A stretch of 64,000 nt of DNA from KBS-96 sp049585195 (GTDB taxonomy: Bacteria > Acidobacteriota > Terriglobia > Bryobacterales > Bryobacteraceae), in contig JBAUZG010000272.1 in NCBI GenBank assembly GCA_049585195.1, forward strand, positions 8,442 to 72,441, given 5' to 3'. Under the pieces are notes generated by a model. It was not told where the DNA came from and did no database searches. It saw only the letters and a program-made list of their open reading frames with translations. Each line of letters opens with the position of its first letter. The first letter of the stretch is position 1. Both the position numbers and the translations under genes were made by a program. Of this stretch, positions 9,014 to 16,592 are shown piece after piece.

Positions 9014-9394
9014 TTGAACATTTCAAATATTTCGTCGTACACGAGTCTCTATATGAACAATATGTTGGGTTCGATCGCTTCGAACGCATCGAACCAACAG
9101 AACGCCGTTCAGGATTTCCAGACGGCTCTTCAGTCCTCCGGAACGTCTCCGTCCACGTCTGTGCCGTCTTCCGATTCGGATTCTACTAGCTCGACCGAGT
9201 CTTCCGATGCCGATTCGCCCATGTCAATTCAGCATCACGGCCACGGGCATCACCACAAGGCGGATTCGACCGACCAGACCTCGTCGAGTGCCAGTACAAA
9301 TGGGGCTTCTTCAGGTTCTGCCACGAGCTCGACGAATTCCTCGACTTCCTCGAACGCGCTCATGCAGATTCTCGGAATGAACGTCGGTTCCTAG
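9014..9394 (+). CDS. Small Ser/Thr-rich protein with a histidine patch, unknown function
   Basis: 126 residues starting with TTG at 9014, preceded by a good AAGGAG 6-7 bases upstream. The N-terminus (MNISNISSYTSLYMNNM) is polar and rich in Asn/Ser/Ile. The middle is almost entirely Ser, Thr, Asp and Ala, broken by a His cluster (HHGHGHHHK) at about residues 75-83. It ends with 'ALMQILGMNVGS'. There is no hydrophobic signal peptide. The family was not recognised. The disordered, Ser-rich N-terminus is compatible with a type III/flagellar-exported protein, but that is speculation based on composition and the nearby flagellar operon. The good ribosome binding site and the following hairpin argue that it is a real gene. 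Confidence 0.6.
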   Translation: MNISNISSYTSLYMNNMLGSIASNASNQQNAVQDFQTALQSSGTSPSTSVPSSDSDSTSSTESSDADSPMSIQHHGHGHHHKADSTDQTSSSASTNGASSGSATSSTNSSTSSNALMQILGMNVGS

Positions 9395-9426
9395 CAGACC
9401 AGGGCTCGCCTAAACAAGACAAGAGC

Positions 9427-9467
9427 CGGAAGCGTCAGCGACCGGCCTTGCGGGGCCGGCGCTTCCG
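9427..9467 (+). terminator. Strong hairpin after the Ser-rich gene
   Basis: CGGAAGCG (9427-9434) pairs with CGCTTCCG (9460-9467), and an inner CCGGCC/GGCCGG stem (9442-9447/9454-9459) closes around a 6-base loop, with a 7-base bulge on one side. There is no U-run, so it may be a terminator of relaxed type or a dispersed hairpin. The inner part resembles the one at 13.26 kb. Confidence 0.5.
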
Positions 9468-9502
9468 TCGAGCCCCGGGACCTCGCCCAAGGTCCTCCTG
9501 TA

Positions 9503-9546
9503 TTCTTAACGAAGCGCTCAAAATGAATAAGAATTAAAGTTAAGAA
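9503..9546. promoter_or_regulatory. AT-rich perfect inverted repeat upstream of DUF3300 gene
   Basis: TTCTTAAC (9503-9510) and GTTAAGAA (9539-9546) form a perfect 8-bp inverted repeat around 28 bp of A/T-rich sequence, in a GC-rich neighbourhood about 110 bp before the DUF3300 start. It is a candidate operator or promoter element for that gene. Confidence 0.4.
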
Positions 9547-9575
9547 TTTATCGCAGGCCGCCCGACTAAGTATCC

Positions 9576-9597
9576 TGGACGCTCACAGACGCGTCCA
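9576..9597 (+). promoter_or_regulatory. Hairpin in the leader of the DUF3300 gene
   Basis: TGGACGC (9576-9582) pairs with GCGTCCA (9591-9597) across an 8-base loop, 60 bp before the chosen start codon. It could be an operator or an mRNA leader stem. Confidence 0.3.
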
Positions 9598-9657
9598 TAC
9601 AGGTGAGTGCCCGATAGTGAGAAGTTGGGTATTCGATCGGGGAGTAGAAACCATCAT

Positions 9658-10743
9658 ATGTCAGAATTAGCGGCTTTTTGTAGGCAGACTTTGTGCACCG
9701 CCCTGGCTCTAGGTGTCGGGCTAATGGCGTTCTCGGGCTTGCATGTTTACGCCCAAGCTCAGCCATACCCCCAGGATCAGCAGCAGCCATACCCCCAGCA
9801 ACAGCCGTATCCGCAGCAACAGGATCCGCAGCAGCAGCCTTATCCACAGCAACAATACCCGCAGCAGCAGCCTTATCCACAGCAACAATACCCGCAGCAA
9901 CAACCCTATCCACAGCAGCCATACCCGCAGCAGCAGCCGTACCCGCAACAGCAGCCATATCCCGCGCAGGGTCCGTACGGCCAACCTCCTCCGGTGATGT
10001 CTCCGCAGCAACTGGATCAGTTGGTAGGCCCCATCGCCCTTTATCCCGATCCACTGCTTGCTCAGGTGCTTACCGCATCGACCTTTTCGAACGATATTCC
10101 CGCAGCCGCGACGTGGGCCGTTCAGCATTCATATCTCAAGGGGGAAGCACTGGCGCAGGCTATCCAGGCGGACCAGTTGCCGTGGGACCCGAGCGTGATT
10201 GCTCTCTTACCATTCCCCAGCGTTCTGGACTACATGGCGCGCAATATGGGGTGGACGCAGGCACTTGGAAATGCAGTCCTTGCGGAACGGCCTCAAGTCA
10301 TGGATGCTGTGCAAGCCATGCGGCAAACAGCCATGAATTATGGATATCTACAAAGCAATCAGTACGTCAGGGTTGTTCCGAATCCAGGCTATATCGAGAT
10401 CGTTCCGGTCAACCCAGCCATGTACTACGTGCCTGTTTACAATCCGTATGTCGTCTACGTCCGGCCCCGCCCCGGCTTCTTCGTGGGCGGCGCTATCCGG
10501 TTTGGCCCCGCCATTACGATCGGCACGTTCTTTTCTCCGTGGGGCTGGGGCGCCGTGGGCTTTGGCTGGACTAGCCATACCATCGTCATCAACAATCGTC
10601 CCTGGGCGCGCACCTGGGTCAACCGCGCGACCTATGTTCACCCTTATGCCGCACCGCACTATGCGGGACCAAGAGTTGAGCACCACGATGTCGCCGCCCA
10701 TCACGCCGACGAGCACCACGACGACCATCATGACCATCATTGA
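9658..10743 (+). CDS. DUF3300 family secreted protein with PYPQQQ repeats
   Basis: 361 residues from the ATG at 9658. An upstream GTG at 9607 is in frame but would bury the signal peptide. Residues 1-33 form a Sec signal ending near 'LHVYAQA'. Residues about 36-105 are a Pro/Gln/Tyr repeat. The conserved DUF3300 domain follows ('LDQLVGPIALYPDPLLAQVL', 'WDPSVIALLPFPSVLDYM', 'GYLQSNQYVRVV', 'YYVPVYNP'). The C-terminus is His/Asp-rich (about the last 20 residues). The function of DUF3300 proteins is unknown. They are exported and the His-rich tail might bind metal, which is inference. The gene stands alone with its own leader hairpin and a hairpin after it. Confidence 0.88.
   Translation: MSELAAFCRQTLCTALALGVGLMAFSGLHVYAQAQPYPQDQQQPYPQQQPYPQQQDPQQQPYPQQQYPQQQPYPQQQYPQQQPYPQQPYPQQQPYPQQQPYPAQGPYGQPPPVMSPQQLDQLVGPIALYPDPLLAQVLTASTFSNDIPAAATWAVQHSYLKGEALAQAIQADQLPWDPSVIALLPFPSVLDYMARNMGWTQALGNAVLAERPQVMDAVQAMRQTAMNYGYLQSNQYVRVVPNPGYIEIVPVNPAMYYVPVYNPYVVYVRPRPGFFVGGAIRFGPAITIGTFFSPWGWGAVGFGWTSHTIVINNRPWARTWVNRATYVHPYAAPHYAGPRVEHHDVAAHHADEHHDDHHDHH
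9757..9968 (+). repeat. In-frame tandem repeat encoding PYPQQQ units
   Basis: About 200 bp of short CAG/CCG/TAC-rich units, 15-24 bases each, encoding roughly a dozen imperfect PYPQQQ-type units inside the DUF3300 gene. Several neighbouring units are identical at the DNA level (around 9838-9900), a sign of recent slippage or expansion. Confidence 0.85.
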
Positions 10744-10785
10744 GGTGTAATTGGCTAACCTGGTAGCGACCTAACTGCAAACGCG

Positions 10786-10815
10786 AAGAGCCGGCTGCCC
10801 AAGCAACCGGCTCTT
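10786..10815 (+). terminator. Hairpin terminator after the DUF3300 gene
   Basis: AAGAGCCGG (10786-10794) and CCGGCTCTT (10807-10815) form a perfect 9-bp stem with a 12-base loop, 42 bp after the stop codon. It is followed by only a short T-containing tail (TCGCG). A role in ending DUF3300 transcription before the MFS gene is likely. Confidence 0.6.
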
Positions 10816-10881
10816 TCGCGCAATGTCTAACGCTGCCTGAAGCCAATCGGCTTCATCGAGCTGCCGCGCTATCCTACTCGT

Positions 10882-12126
10882 TTGCTCTTCTCCAACCGCC
10901 AATCCTCCTACAAATGGCTGGTGGTTTTCATGCTCTGGTTCGTGTGCTTACTGAATTATGCGGACCGGCAGGCGATTTACTCAGTCTTCCCGGTTCTGAA
11001 GCGGCAGTACGGCCTGACGAACCTGCAATTGAGCTACATCGCGTCCTCGTTTATGTGGGTTTATGCGATCGCCGGACCCTTCGGCGGATTGATCGCCGAT
11101 CGGGTATCGCGTAAATTCATCATTCTTTCAGGCCTCATCTTCTGGTCGGCCGTTACCATCTTCACTGCGCTGTCGCAAAATTATTGGCAGCTTGTACTCT
11201 GCCGAGCGCTCGAAGGCCTCGGCGAAGCCTGCTATTTTCCGGCTTCGATGTCCATGCTGAGCGCGTATCATCCTCCCGAGACACGCTCTCGCGCGATAGC
11301 GTGGCATCAGTCGAGCATTTACGTGGGCACAATTGCCGGTGGGTCGGTAGCCGGTCTGCTGGCCGAACAATACGGCTGGCGTTCCAGCTTTTATCTGTTC
11401 GGCAGCGCAGGTATCGTGTTAGGCTGCGTCCTTCTGTTTTTCCTGGAAGAGCCAGCACCGCCGTCCGATCCCGCCGAGCGAAGGCCTTATAGCATTCCGG
11501 CCACGATCCGTCGACTCTTTGGCGCGCCTATGCCAGTCATCCTGATGCTGGTTTTCATAGGCGCCAATTTCGTTAATGTTGTCTTTTTGACTTGGCTTCC
11601 CTATTACCTGAACCAGTTTTTCCACATGAGCCTCGGTCTGTCGGGTTGGAACGCAACGGCGTACTTGCAAGCCGGCTCGATTTTAGGCGTAGTGCTGGGC
11701 GGCATATTGGCCGATTTGTGGATTCGCAGCCGCAAGGCCGGGCGGATGCTGGTCCAAGCCGCTGGCCTTCTGGCCGGAACGCCCTTCTTGTTCATGACCG
11801 GATGGACACGTGCCGTCCCTCTATTCCTGTTATCGCTGGCCGCATTTGGGCTCTGTCGCGGTCTGTACGATTCGAATCTGAGCGCCGCGCTTCACGATGT
11901 CGTTCCAGTCCAACTTCGCGGAACTGCTGTCGGCGTACTAAACTCTCTCGGCTGGCTCGGGGCCGGCGTAGGGCCGCTCGCGATGGCAGCGGCCTCCTCA
12001 CGTATCGGGATGAGCGCCTGCCTAAGCGCAAACTCGGCCATTTATGGTTTCATCGGCATTTTGCTCGTTTTTAGCGCGATACGTTTTGTTCCTGAGCGGC
12101 AGCGTCAGTCGCTTGTCGTATCTTGA
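10882..12126 (+). CDS. Major facilitator superfamily transporter
   Basis: 414 residues with about 12 hydrophobic helices. The MFS signature loop between helices 2 and 3 is present ('GGLIADRVSRKFIIL'), as is the motif at helix 4 ('CRALEGLGEACYFPA'). 'LNYADRQAIYSVFP' near the N-terminus resembles anion/hexuronate-type (ACS family) or spinster-like transporters. It probably imports an organic anion or sugar acid. The substrate is not readable. The start is a TTG at 10882. No ATG is available in frame before residue 17, so the exact start is uncertain (a CTG at 10837 is also open). The 3' end overlaps the convergent galT-like gene by 22 bp. Confidence 0.88.
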   Translation: MLFSNRQSSYKWLVVFMLWFVCLLNYADRQAIYSVFPVLKRQYGLTNLQLSYIASSFMWVYAIAGPFGGLIADRVSRKFIILSGLIFWSAVTIFTALSQNYWQLVLCRALEGLGEACYFPASMSMLSAYHPPETRSRAIAWHQSSIYVGTIAGGSVAGLLAEQYGWRSSFYLFGSAGIVLGCVLLFFLEEPAPPSDPAERRPYSIPATIRRLFGAPMPVILMLVFIGANFVNVVFLTWLPYYLNQFFHMSLGLSGWNATAYLQAGSILGVVLGGILADLWIRSRKAGRMLVQAAGLLAGTPFLFMTGWTRAVPLFLLSLAAFGLCRGLYDSNLSAALHDVVPVQLRGTAVGVLNSLGWLGAGVGPLAMAAASSRIGMSACLSANSAIYGFIGILLVFSAIRFVPERQRQSLVVS

Positions 12127-13139
12127 GCCGTAAGGGCTTCGCTGGTAGATACCGGCTCGGTTTCGCGCAACTTTTGAGCCATGTCCTCCGGGCTTGTATC
12201 GGCCAGGAATGTTCCAAACCCCGTCTCGATCGACGCTAGATATTTGTGCTTCGTCGCGCTCCGCTGAAGCGGCAGGAACTGGATGTGCAAGTGATATTCG
12301 AGCGGCGCCTCTTTTGCCGGCGCTTGCTTCACTAGCATCATCAGCGGAAGTGAAAACCCATACAGATTGTCGTATTTTCTCCGGATCAGACTGATCATCT
12401 GTGCCAGGCTCTCAAATTCCGCTTCTGTCAGCTCGGTAAGGTGTCGGACGTGCCGCCGGGAATAGATGAGCATCTCAGCGGGGAAGCGAGCCGCAAACGG
12501 CACGAACGACACGAAATCGCGGTTCTCGAAAACGAGCCGAGATCGCTCGCTCAGCTCTCTTTGAAGAAGCGCGCAAAATAAGCAAGCGCCGTCATGCTTC
12601 GATGCATACCCAGCCGCCGAATTCAGCTCTATTCGGACGACGGGTGGGATGAATGGCATCGCATAGATCTGACCGTGCGGATGAGGCATGGTCACTCCGA
12701 TAAACTCACCGCAATTTTCAAAGATTGCAACTGCCGCGATATCCGGATTCGCAAGCAGTTCGCGCGTACGCCCGGCCCACAGTTCTATGATTTTGAGCCA
12801 GTTCTCGACCGTTAGTTGCGAAGGAGGGAGAATGTGGTTGGGCGAATAGAGAACAACATCGCAAACCCCTCGCGCTCCAGTGGCCGCAAACAAGTCAAGC
12901 TGGTTTGGATCGGGCGTATCCGGCGCGAAAGGATCGGACGATAGCGAAAACGCCGGAAAATCGTTCGGATATAAGTACACGTCGTAGTGGTCGGGGACGC
13001 GTCCTGAACCTGGACAGAAGGGACACCAGTCGGCCGGCATTTGCGGCCGTTCCTGCCGGTGCGTCGAAACAACCACCCACTGCTTCAACAGCGCATGCCA
13101 ACGAAGCTGATGCACACTATCGCGCTTAGCCATAAGCAA
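12105..13139 (-). CDS. galT: Galactose-1-phosphate uridylyltransferase
   Basis: 344 residues. The zinc-binding CPFC motif is at about residues 39-42, and the active-site histidine triad motif HPHGQ, with the uridylylated histidine, at 153-157. 'LVFENRDFVSFVPFAARFPAEM' and 'EYHLHIQFLPL' are typical GalT C-terminal segments. The enzyme transfers UMP between UDP-glucose and galactose-1-phosphate in the Leloir pathway, or in some bacteria acts on other hexose-1-phosphates. No galK or galE is adjacent. The ATG two codons downstream (13133) is an alternative start. The 3' end overlaps the MFS gene by 22 bp on the opposite strand. Confidence 0.93.
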   Translation of the reverse strand: MLMAKRDSVHQLRWHALLKQWVVVSTHRQERPQMPADWCPFCPGSGRVPDHYDVYLYPNDFPAFSLSSDPFAPDTPDPNQLDLFAATGARGVCDVVLYSPNHILPPSQLTVENWLKIIELWAGRTRELLANPDIAAVAIFENCGEFIGVTMPHPHGQIYAMPFIPPVVRIELNSAAGYASKHDGACLFCALLQRELSERSRLVFENRDFVSFVPFAARFPAEMLIYSRRHVRHLTELTEAEFESLAQMISLIRRKYDNLYGFSLPLMMLVKQAPAKEAPLEYHLHIQFLPLQRSATKHKYLASIETGFGTFLADTSPEDMAQKLRETEPVSTSEALTAQDTTSD

Positions 13140-13200
13140 CAGAACTTAGAATACACGCGCGTTCGCACCCGTTTCGAACGCAACATGTAATCGATTGATA

Positions 13201-13240
13201 ATCGTAGCCGAGCCGCGACCGCGAGGGAGCGGTCTTCGAT
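13201..13240 (+). repeat. Dispersed palindromic repeat, copy A
   Basis: Contains GACCGC (13217-13222), loop GAGGGA and GCGGTC (13229-13234), preceded by AATCGTAGCCGAGCCGC. The same core recurs at 40.36, 52.55, 53.51 and 53.58 kb. It sits between the divergent start of galT and the end of the large kinase gene, followed by a GGCC-rich hairpin (13262-13285) similar to the one at 9442-9459. Confidence 0.75.
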
Positions 13241-13286
13241 GTTTTTCGCAGCTTGTGAGCGACCGGCCTATGGGGCAAGGCCGGCC

Positions 13287-16217
13287 TCAAGCCGACAGCG
13301 CCTCACGCGGTGAGGCGGCCGGACGCTCTTTGGCGACAGAGCCCGAGGTAGGGAATTCCAGGCGGAATCTTGTGCCACCGCCAAGACGGCTGTCGACCTC
13401 GATGATGCCGTTGTGCTCCTGCACAATGCCATAGCTCACCGACAAGCCGAGTCCGGTGCCTTTTCGCGCAGCCTTAGTCGTGAAGAACGGATCGTAGATG
13501 CGAGCCAAGTGCTCAGGCGCAATGCCGTTCCCCGTGTCGGCGACTTCGACGTGCACAAAGCCGGCTTCCGACCAGACACGCACCATCAACTTGCCGCCTT
13601 CGGGCATGGCGTCCCGCGCGTTCATAAACAAGTTAAGGAACACCTGCTGCAATTTGCCGAAATTGCCGCGAATGTTGGGGGTGTTGGCGCTCAAGTTCAT
13701 TTTCACCTGCACCCCGGTCTTCTGGAATTGGTGTTCAATCAGCGTCGCGGTCTCCTTCACCACGCGGTTCACATCCACATCCACAAAGTCGGTGCTCGAC
13801 GTTCGCGAGAAATTCAGAAGCGAGTTGACAATCTCGCTCGCGCGAAACGTCTGTTTGGCAATTTTGTCGAGCAGCTTGGTTTTTTGTTCGTCGCCTGAAA
13901 CCTGCTTGGCGAGCATCTGCGCATAGGTGGAAATGACGGCAAGCGGCGTATTTACCTCGTGCGCCACTCCTGCCGCGAGCAGCCCGATCGAGCTCAGCTT
14001 ATCGGCCTGAACCAGCCGCCGCTCCAAGTCGTCGCGGTCGGTTATGTCGTCCAGAATGATGAGCCGCCCAATCTGCCGAGAATCCCTCGACACCAATGGT
14101 GCAATCGCGATGTTGACGACCGATTCTCGCGTCGACGCCGGGCGCCGGCTGCCGTTTGCATGCCCGTCCGAACTCTCGACCTTGCCCCGCAACGTGAATT
14201 TGTAAATGTTGTGAATTCCGTTCTGATCGCGATATTCGTCAAATTTTTCGCTTAGATCCGACGGAAAGAGTTCCGCAAGCCTCCGGCCCAGCGCGTCTAT
14301 CCGGGCAATACCTGTGAGCGTCTCAATCTGCGTATTCCAGCTCTCGACGCGATCGTCCAGATCGGCGGCAAGAATGCCTACGCTAATCGATTCGACGATG
14401 TTCTCGCTGAATTCTTTTAGCCGTTCATACTCGTCGGCTTTCCGCTGAAGCGAATGATATAGCCGTGAGTTCTCGATCGCAATCGCGACATAGCCGGAAA
14501 GAGTCACCAGTAGCTCGACATCATCGCTCGACAAAAAGTCCCCTTCACGGCTGCGGCTCACGCCCAGGTAGGCGATCGTGCGGCCACGTGAGCGGCACGC
14601 CACATAATAGGTCAGGTCCAGTTCTGCGATTGTGTTGCGAACGGAAGAAGGCAGTCCCTGGGACACGATATCCTGGAGGTGACGCGGCCGCTCGAAAAAC
14701 AGATAGTCGCGCTGATCTTTTCCGCCTAGAAAGCTCAGGTCCAACGCCTGCGTCGGTGGCCTGATTCCGTCCCCGGGCTGCTGAAGAGTCGAATGCAGCC
14801 GGAACCGGCTGTCCGACTCGTCGGCCAGAAAGAACGCGATCCTCTCAATCGACAGTGTTCGCAGCAGGCGGTCTGCTACCGAAGACAGCATGCGATCCAT
14901 ATTCGGTTCCGAACTCAGATCGCGCGCAAACTCAATCAGCGTGAGGCGGTAGTCGTACTGGTCGCGATAGAAAACATATCGATCCAACTGCTCCTGTATC
15001 CATCGCCGGATGGGCTGAAAGACAAAGGTCGCAAACAGAATGACAACCACGAACGCCGGGGCGGAGATCACCTTCAGATTTCCTATGAAAAAGATCAGCG
15101 CATAGAAAATACCGATCACCAACAGCGTCGCCAGCGTGTAGACATATCCCTGCTGGAAGATGATGTCCACATCCATCAGCCGGTATCGCGTGATCGCGTA
15201 CGCCCACGTCACCGGAATTAACGCCAGCGTTACGACGCTCAGGTTCGAAAGATGAGTTGGAACGGCGCCAAATATATAAGGCAGCGCATAGCAGGCTGCA
15301 AACGGAAGAATCCCGGCGAGCGCGCCGTTCCTGAGATACTTGAGCTGCCGCCGCAGAACCGGATCGGTGGCGCGCCGGTAATCGAGCAATAGCGCGGCGG
15401 CGCCCAGCAGATACATCACGACGAAGAACGCCAGCATCAGCCGGTCCAATAGCCAGCGCACCTCAATCAGCGACACTTCAAAGCGAAGCGCGCCAGACGC
15501 GGAGCCGGCTACCAGCGCCAGCAGCAGCAACGCCGGCACATAGAGCAGAAACGCCCGGAATCGGGTCCGGAATGCGCTTTTGGTGTCCGGAAATGTCAAA
15601 CAAAAGTGCAAAAAGAGCGACGGCGCGAATAGACTCGCAACGATATTGCCCCAATAAATTACCTGGTCAAAATTGTTCAGCTTGCCCGTGTAATGGAAAC
15701 AGGAACTGACAAACGAGGCGAAACAAAGGAGAAAGAAATGGAACGCCTTGGGCGAGTTGGTTCGCCGGTAGTAAACAAACAGCCCGATGAACAGCCACGC
15801 CAGTCCGACCGCGTACTGGTAGTACAAAGCAGTATCGCGTTCGGAGCCGGCCAGAAAGATGTTCTGCTTTGCGAATTCGATTCCGCCACGGCGCAGCACG
15901 TATGTCGTTTTGCTGAAGACGGGCAACCCACTTAACGCCTTCGTTACGTCGAGGGCCCGATGGATCTTGAAGTCGCCCACCTGAACTACCTGGTCGCCGA
16001 CGTGTATCTCCGCGCGCTCGCCCGGCGAGTCAGGTTTCACATACACGGCTAGAACCTTATGGGCGCCCGATTTGTCAGTCCGGTCCACCCAGGTGACTCC
16101 ATCGTCGGGCAACACGAATTGCCGCAACTGCTGAAAATTGACGGCAGCGGCAATGACAGCCGCCGCTGTCAGAATCAGCAGCAATGCGCCGCTAAACTGG
16201 CTTCGTAGCTCACGCAC
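13287..16217 (-). CDS. Orphan membrane histidine kinase with PDZ, GAF and PAS domains
   Basis: 976 residues. Order: an N-terminal membrane helix (about 9-28), a PDZ-like domain (about 50-120; 'VKPDSPGERAEIHVGDQVVQ'), about eight membrane helices (135-405), a GAF domain (about 430-590), a PAS domain (about 605-725), then HisKA with the phospho-accepting histidine at 753 ('GLLAAGVAHEVNTPLAVI') and HATPase_c (N box 'NLFMNARDAMPEGG', G boxes 'DTGNGIAPEHL' and 'GTGLGLSVSYG'). It should sense something in the envelope or membrane and autophosphorylate. No response regulator gene is adjacent, so its partner is elsewhere. The short preceding intergenic space gives no regulatory clue. Confidence 0.93.
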   Translation of the reverse strand: MRELRSQFSGALLLILTAAAVIAAAVNFQQLRQFVLPDDGVTWVDRTDKSGAHKVLAVYVKPDSPGERAEIHVGDQVVQVGDFKIHRALDVTKALSGLPVFSKTTYVLRRGGIEFAKQNIFLAGSERDTALYYQYAVGLAWLFIGLFVYYRRTNSPKAFHFFLLCFASFVSSCFHYTGKLNNFDQVIYWGNIVASLFAPSLFLHFCLTFPDTKSAFRTRFRAFLLYVPALLLLALVAGSASGALRFEVSLIEVRWLLDRLMLAFFVVMYLLGAAALLLDYRRATDPVLRRQLKYLRNGALAGILPFAACYALPYIFGAVPTHLSNLSVVTLALIPVTWAYAITRYRLMDVDIIFQQGYVYTLATLLVIGIFYALIFFIGNLKVISAPAFVVVILFATFVFQPIRRWIQEQLDRYVFYRDQYDYRLTLIEFARDLSSEPNMDRMLSSVADRLLRTLSIERIAFFLADESDSRFRLHSTLQQPGDGIRPPTQALDLSFLGGKDQRDYLFFERPRHLQDIVSQGLPSSVRNTIAELDLTYYVACRSRGRTIAYLGVSRSREGDFLSSDDVELLVTLSGYVAIAIENSRLYHSLQRKADEYERLKEFSENIVESISVGILAADLDDRVESWNTQIETLTGIARIDALGRRLAELFPSDLSEKFDEYRDQNGIHNIYKFTLRGKVESSDGHANGSRRPASTRESVVNIAIAPLVSRDSRQIGRLIILDDITDRDDLERRLVQADKLSSIGLLAAGVAHEVNTPLAVISTYAQMLAKQVSGDEQKTKLLDKIAKQTFRASEIVNSLLNFSRTSSTDFVDVDVNRVVKETATLIEHQFQKTGVQVKMNLSANTPNIRGNFGKLQQVFLNLFMNARDAMPEGGKLMVRVWSEAGFVHVEVADTGNGIAPEHLARIYDPFFTTKAARKGTGLGLSVSYGIVQEHNGIIEVDSRLGGGTRFRLEFPTSGSVAKERPAASPREALSA

Positions 16218-16592
16218 TCGCGGAACGCCTCACTGCCCCTTCGGCTGAAGTGAATTGTAGATAATTAGACAGTTGAGTAGCAAGCCGACGACCAATCTCA
16301 GTTATGCAAGATAAGGTACTTGTGCGTCAAGCGCTTAACATCGCCAAGGGCTTAGACGGGAGAGCATGAATCTTCGTTTTGGTAGACGTTGTTACGGGAT
16401 TTGGGATACCGGGTTAGGCCAGCATGGCATCCCAGCAGATACACCGCGTAGTGGTGTGCGTCCATGGTCGAGCCTGATAAGCACTAACACGCAACGGCCG
16501 TAGTGTTTGGCGCGTCACGTCCTGATTGACGGGCACGACAAAGAACCCTAGACTGGAGTGTAGCCTTTAACAGTTTTGCTCACGGTGGTCAT
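16218..16592. other. 375-bp unassigned intergenic region between divergent genes
   Basis: It separates the kinase gene (minus) from the GWxTD gene (plus) and must hold both promoters. No credible coding frame is seen. Local stems are possible (ACACC/GGTGT around 16441-16457, and GGGAT/ATCCC around 16402-16434), and GTC/GAC stems occur near 16520. No known riboswitch, tRNA or other named RNA could be recognised. A structured leader or small RNA is possible but unproven. Confidence 0.35.

Noticed and set aside
9566..10128. Minus-strand frames opposite the DUF3300 repeat (Ala/Val- and Leu/Arg-rich)
   Set aside because: They are direct translations of the PYPQQQ repeat on the other strand. Low complexity without start signals.
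16218..16592. Search for a tRNA, tmRNA, 6S or RNase P RNA in the long gap
   Set aside because: No cloverleaf, no GGTTCGAATC loop and no conserved RNA cores could be seen.
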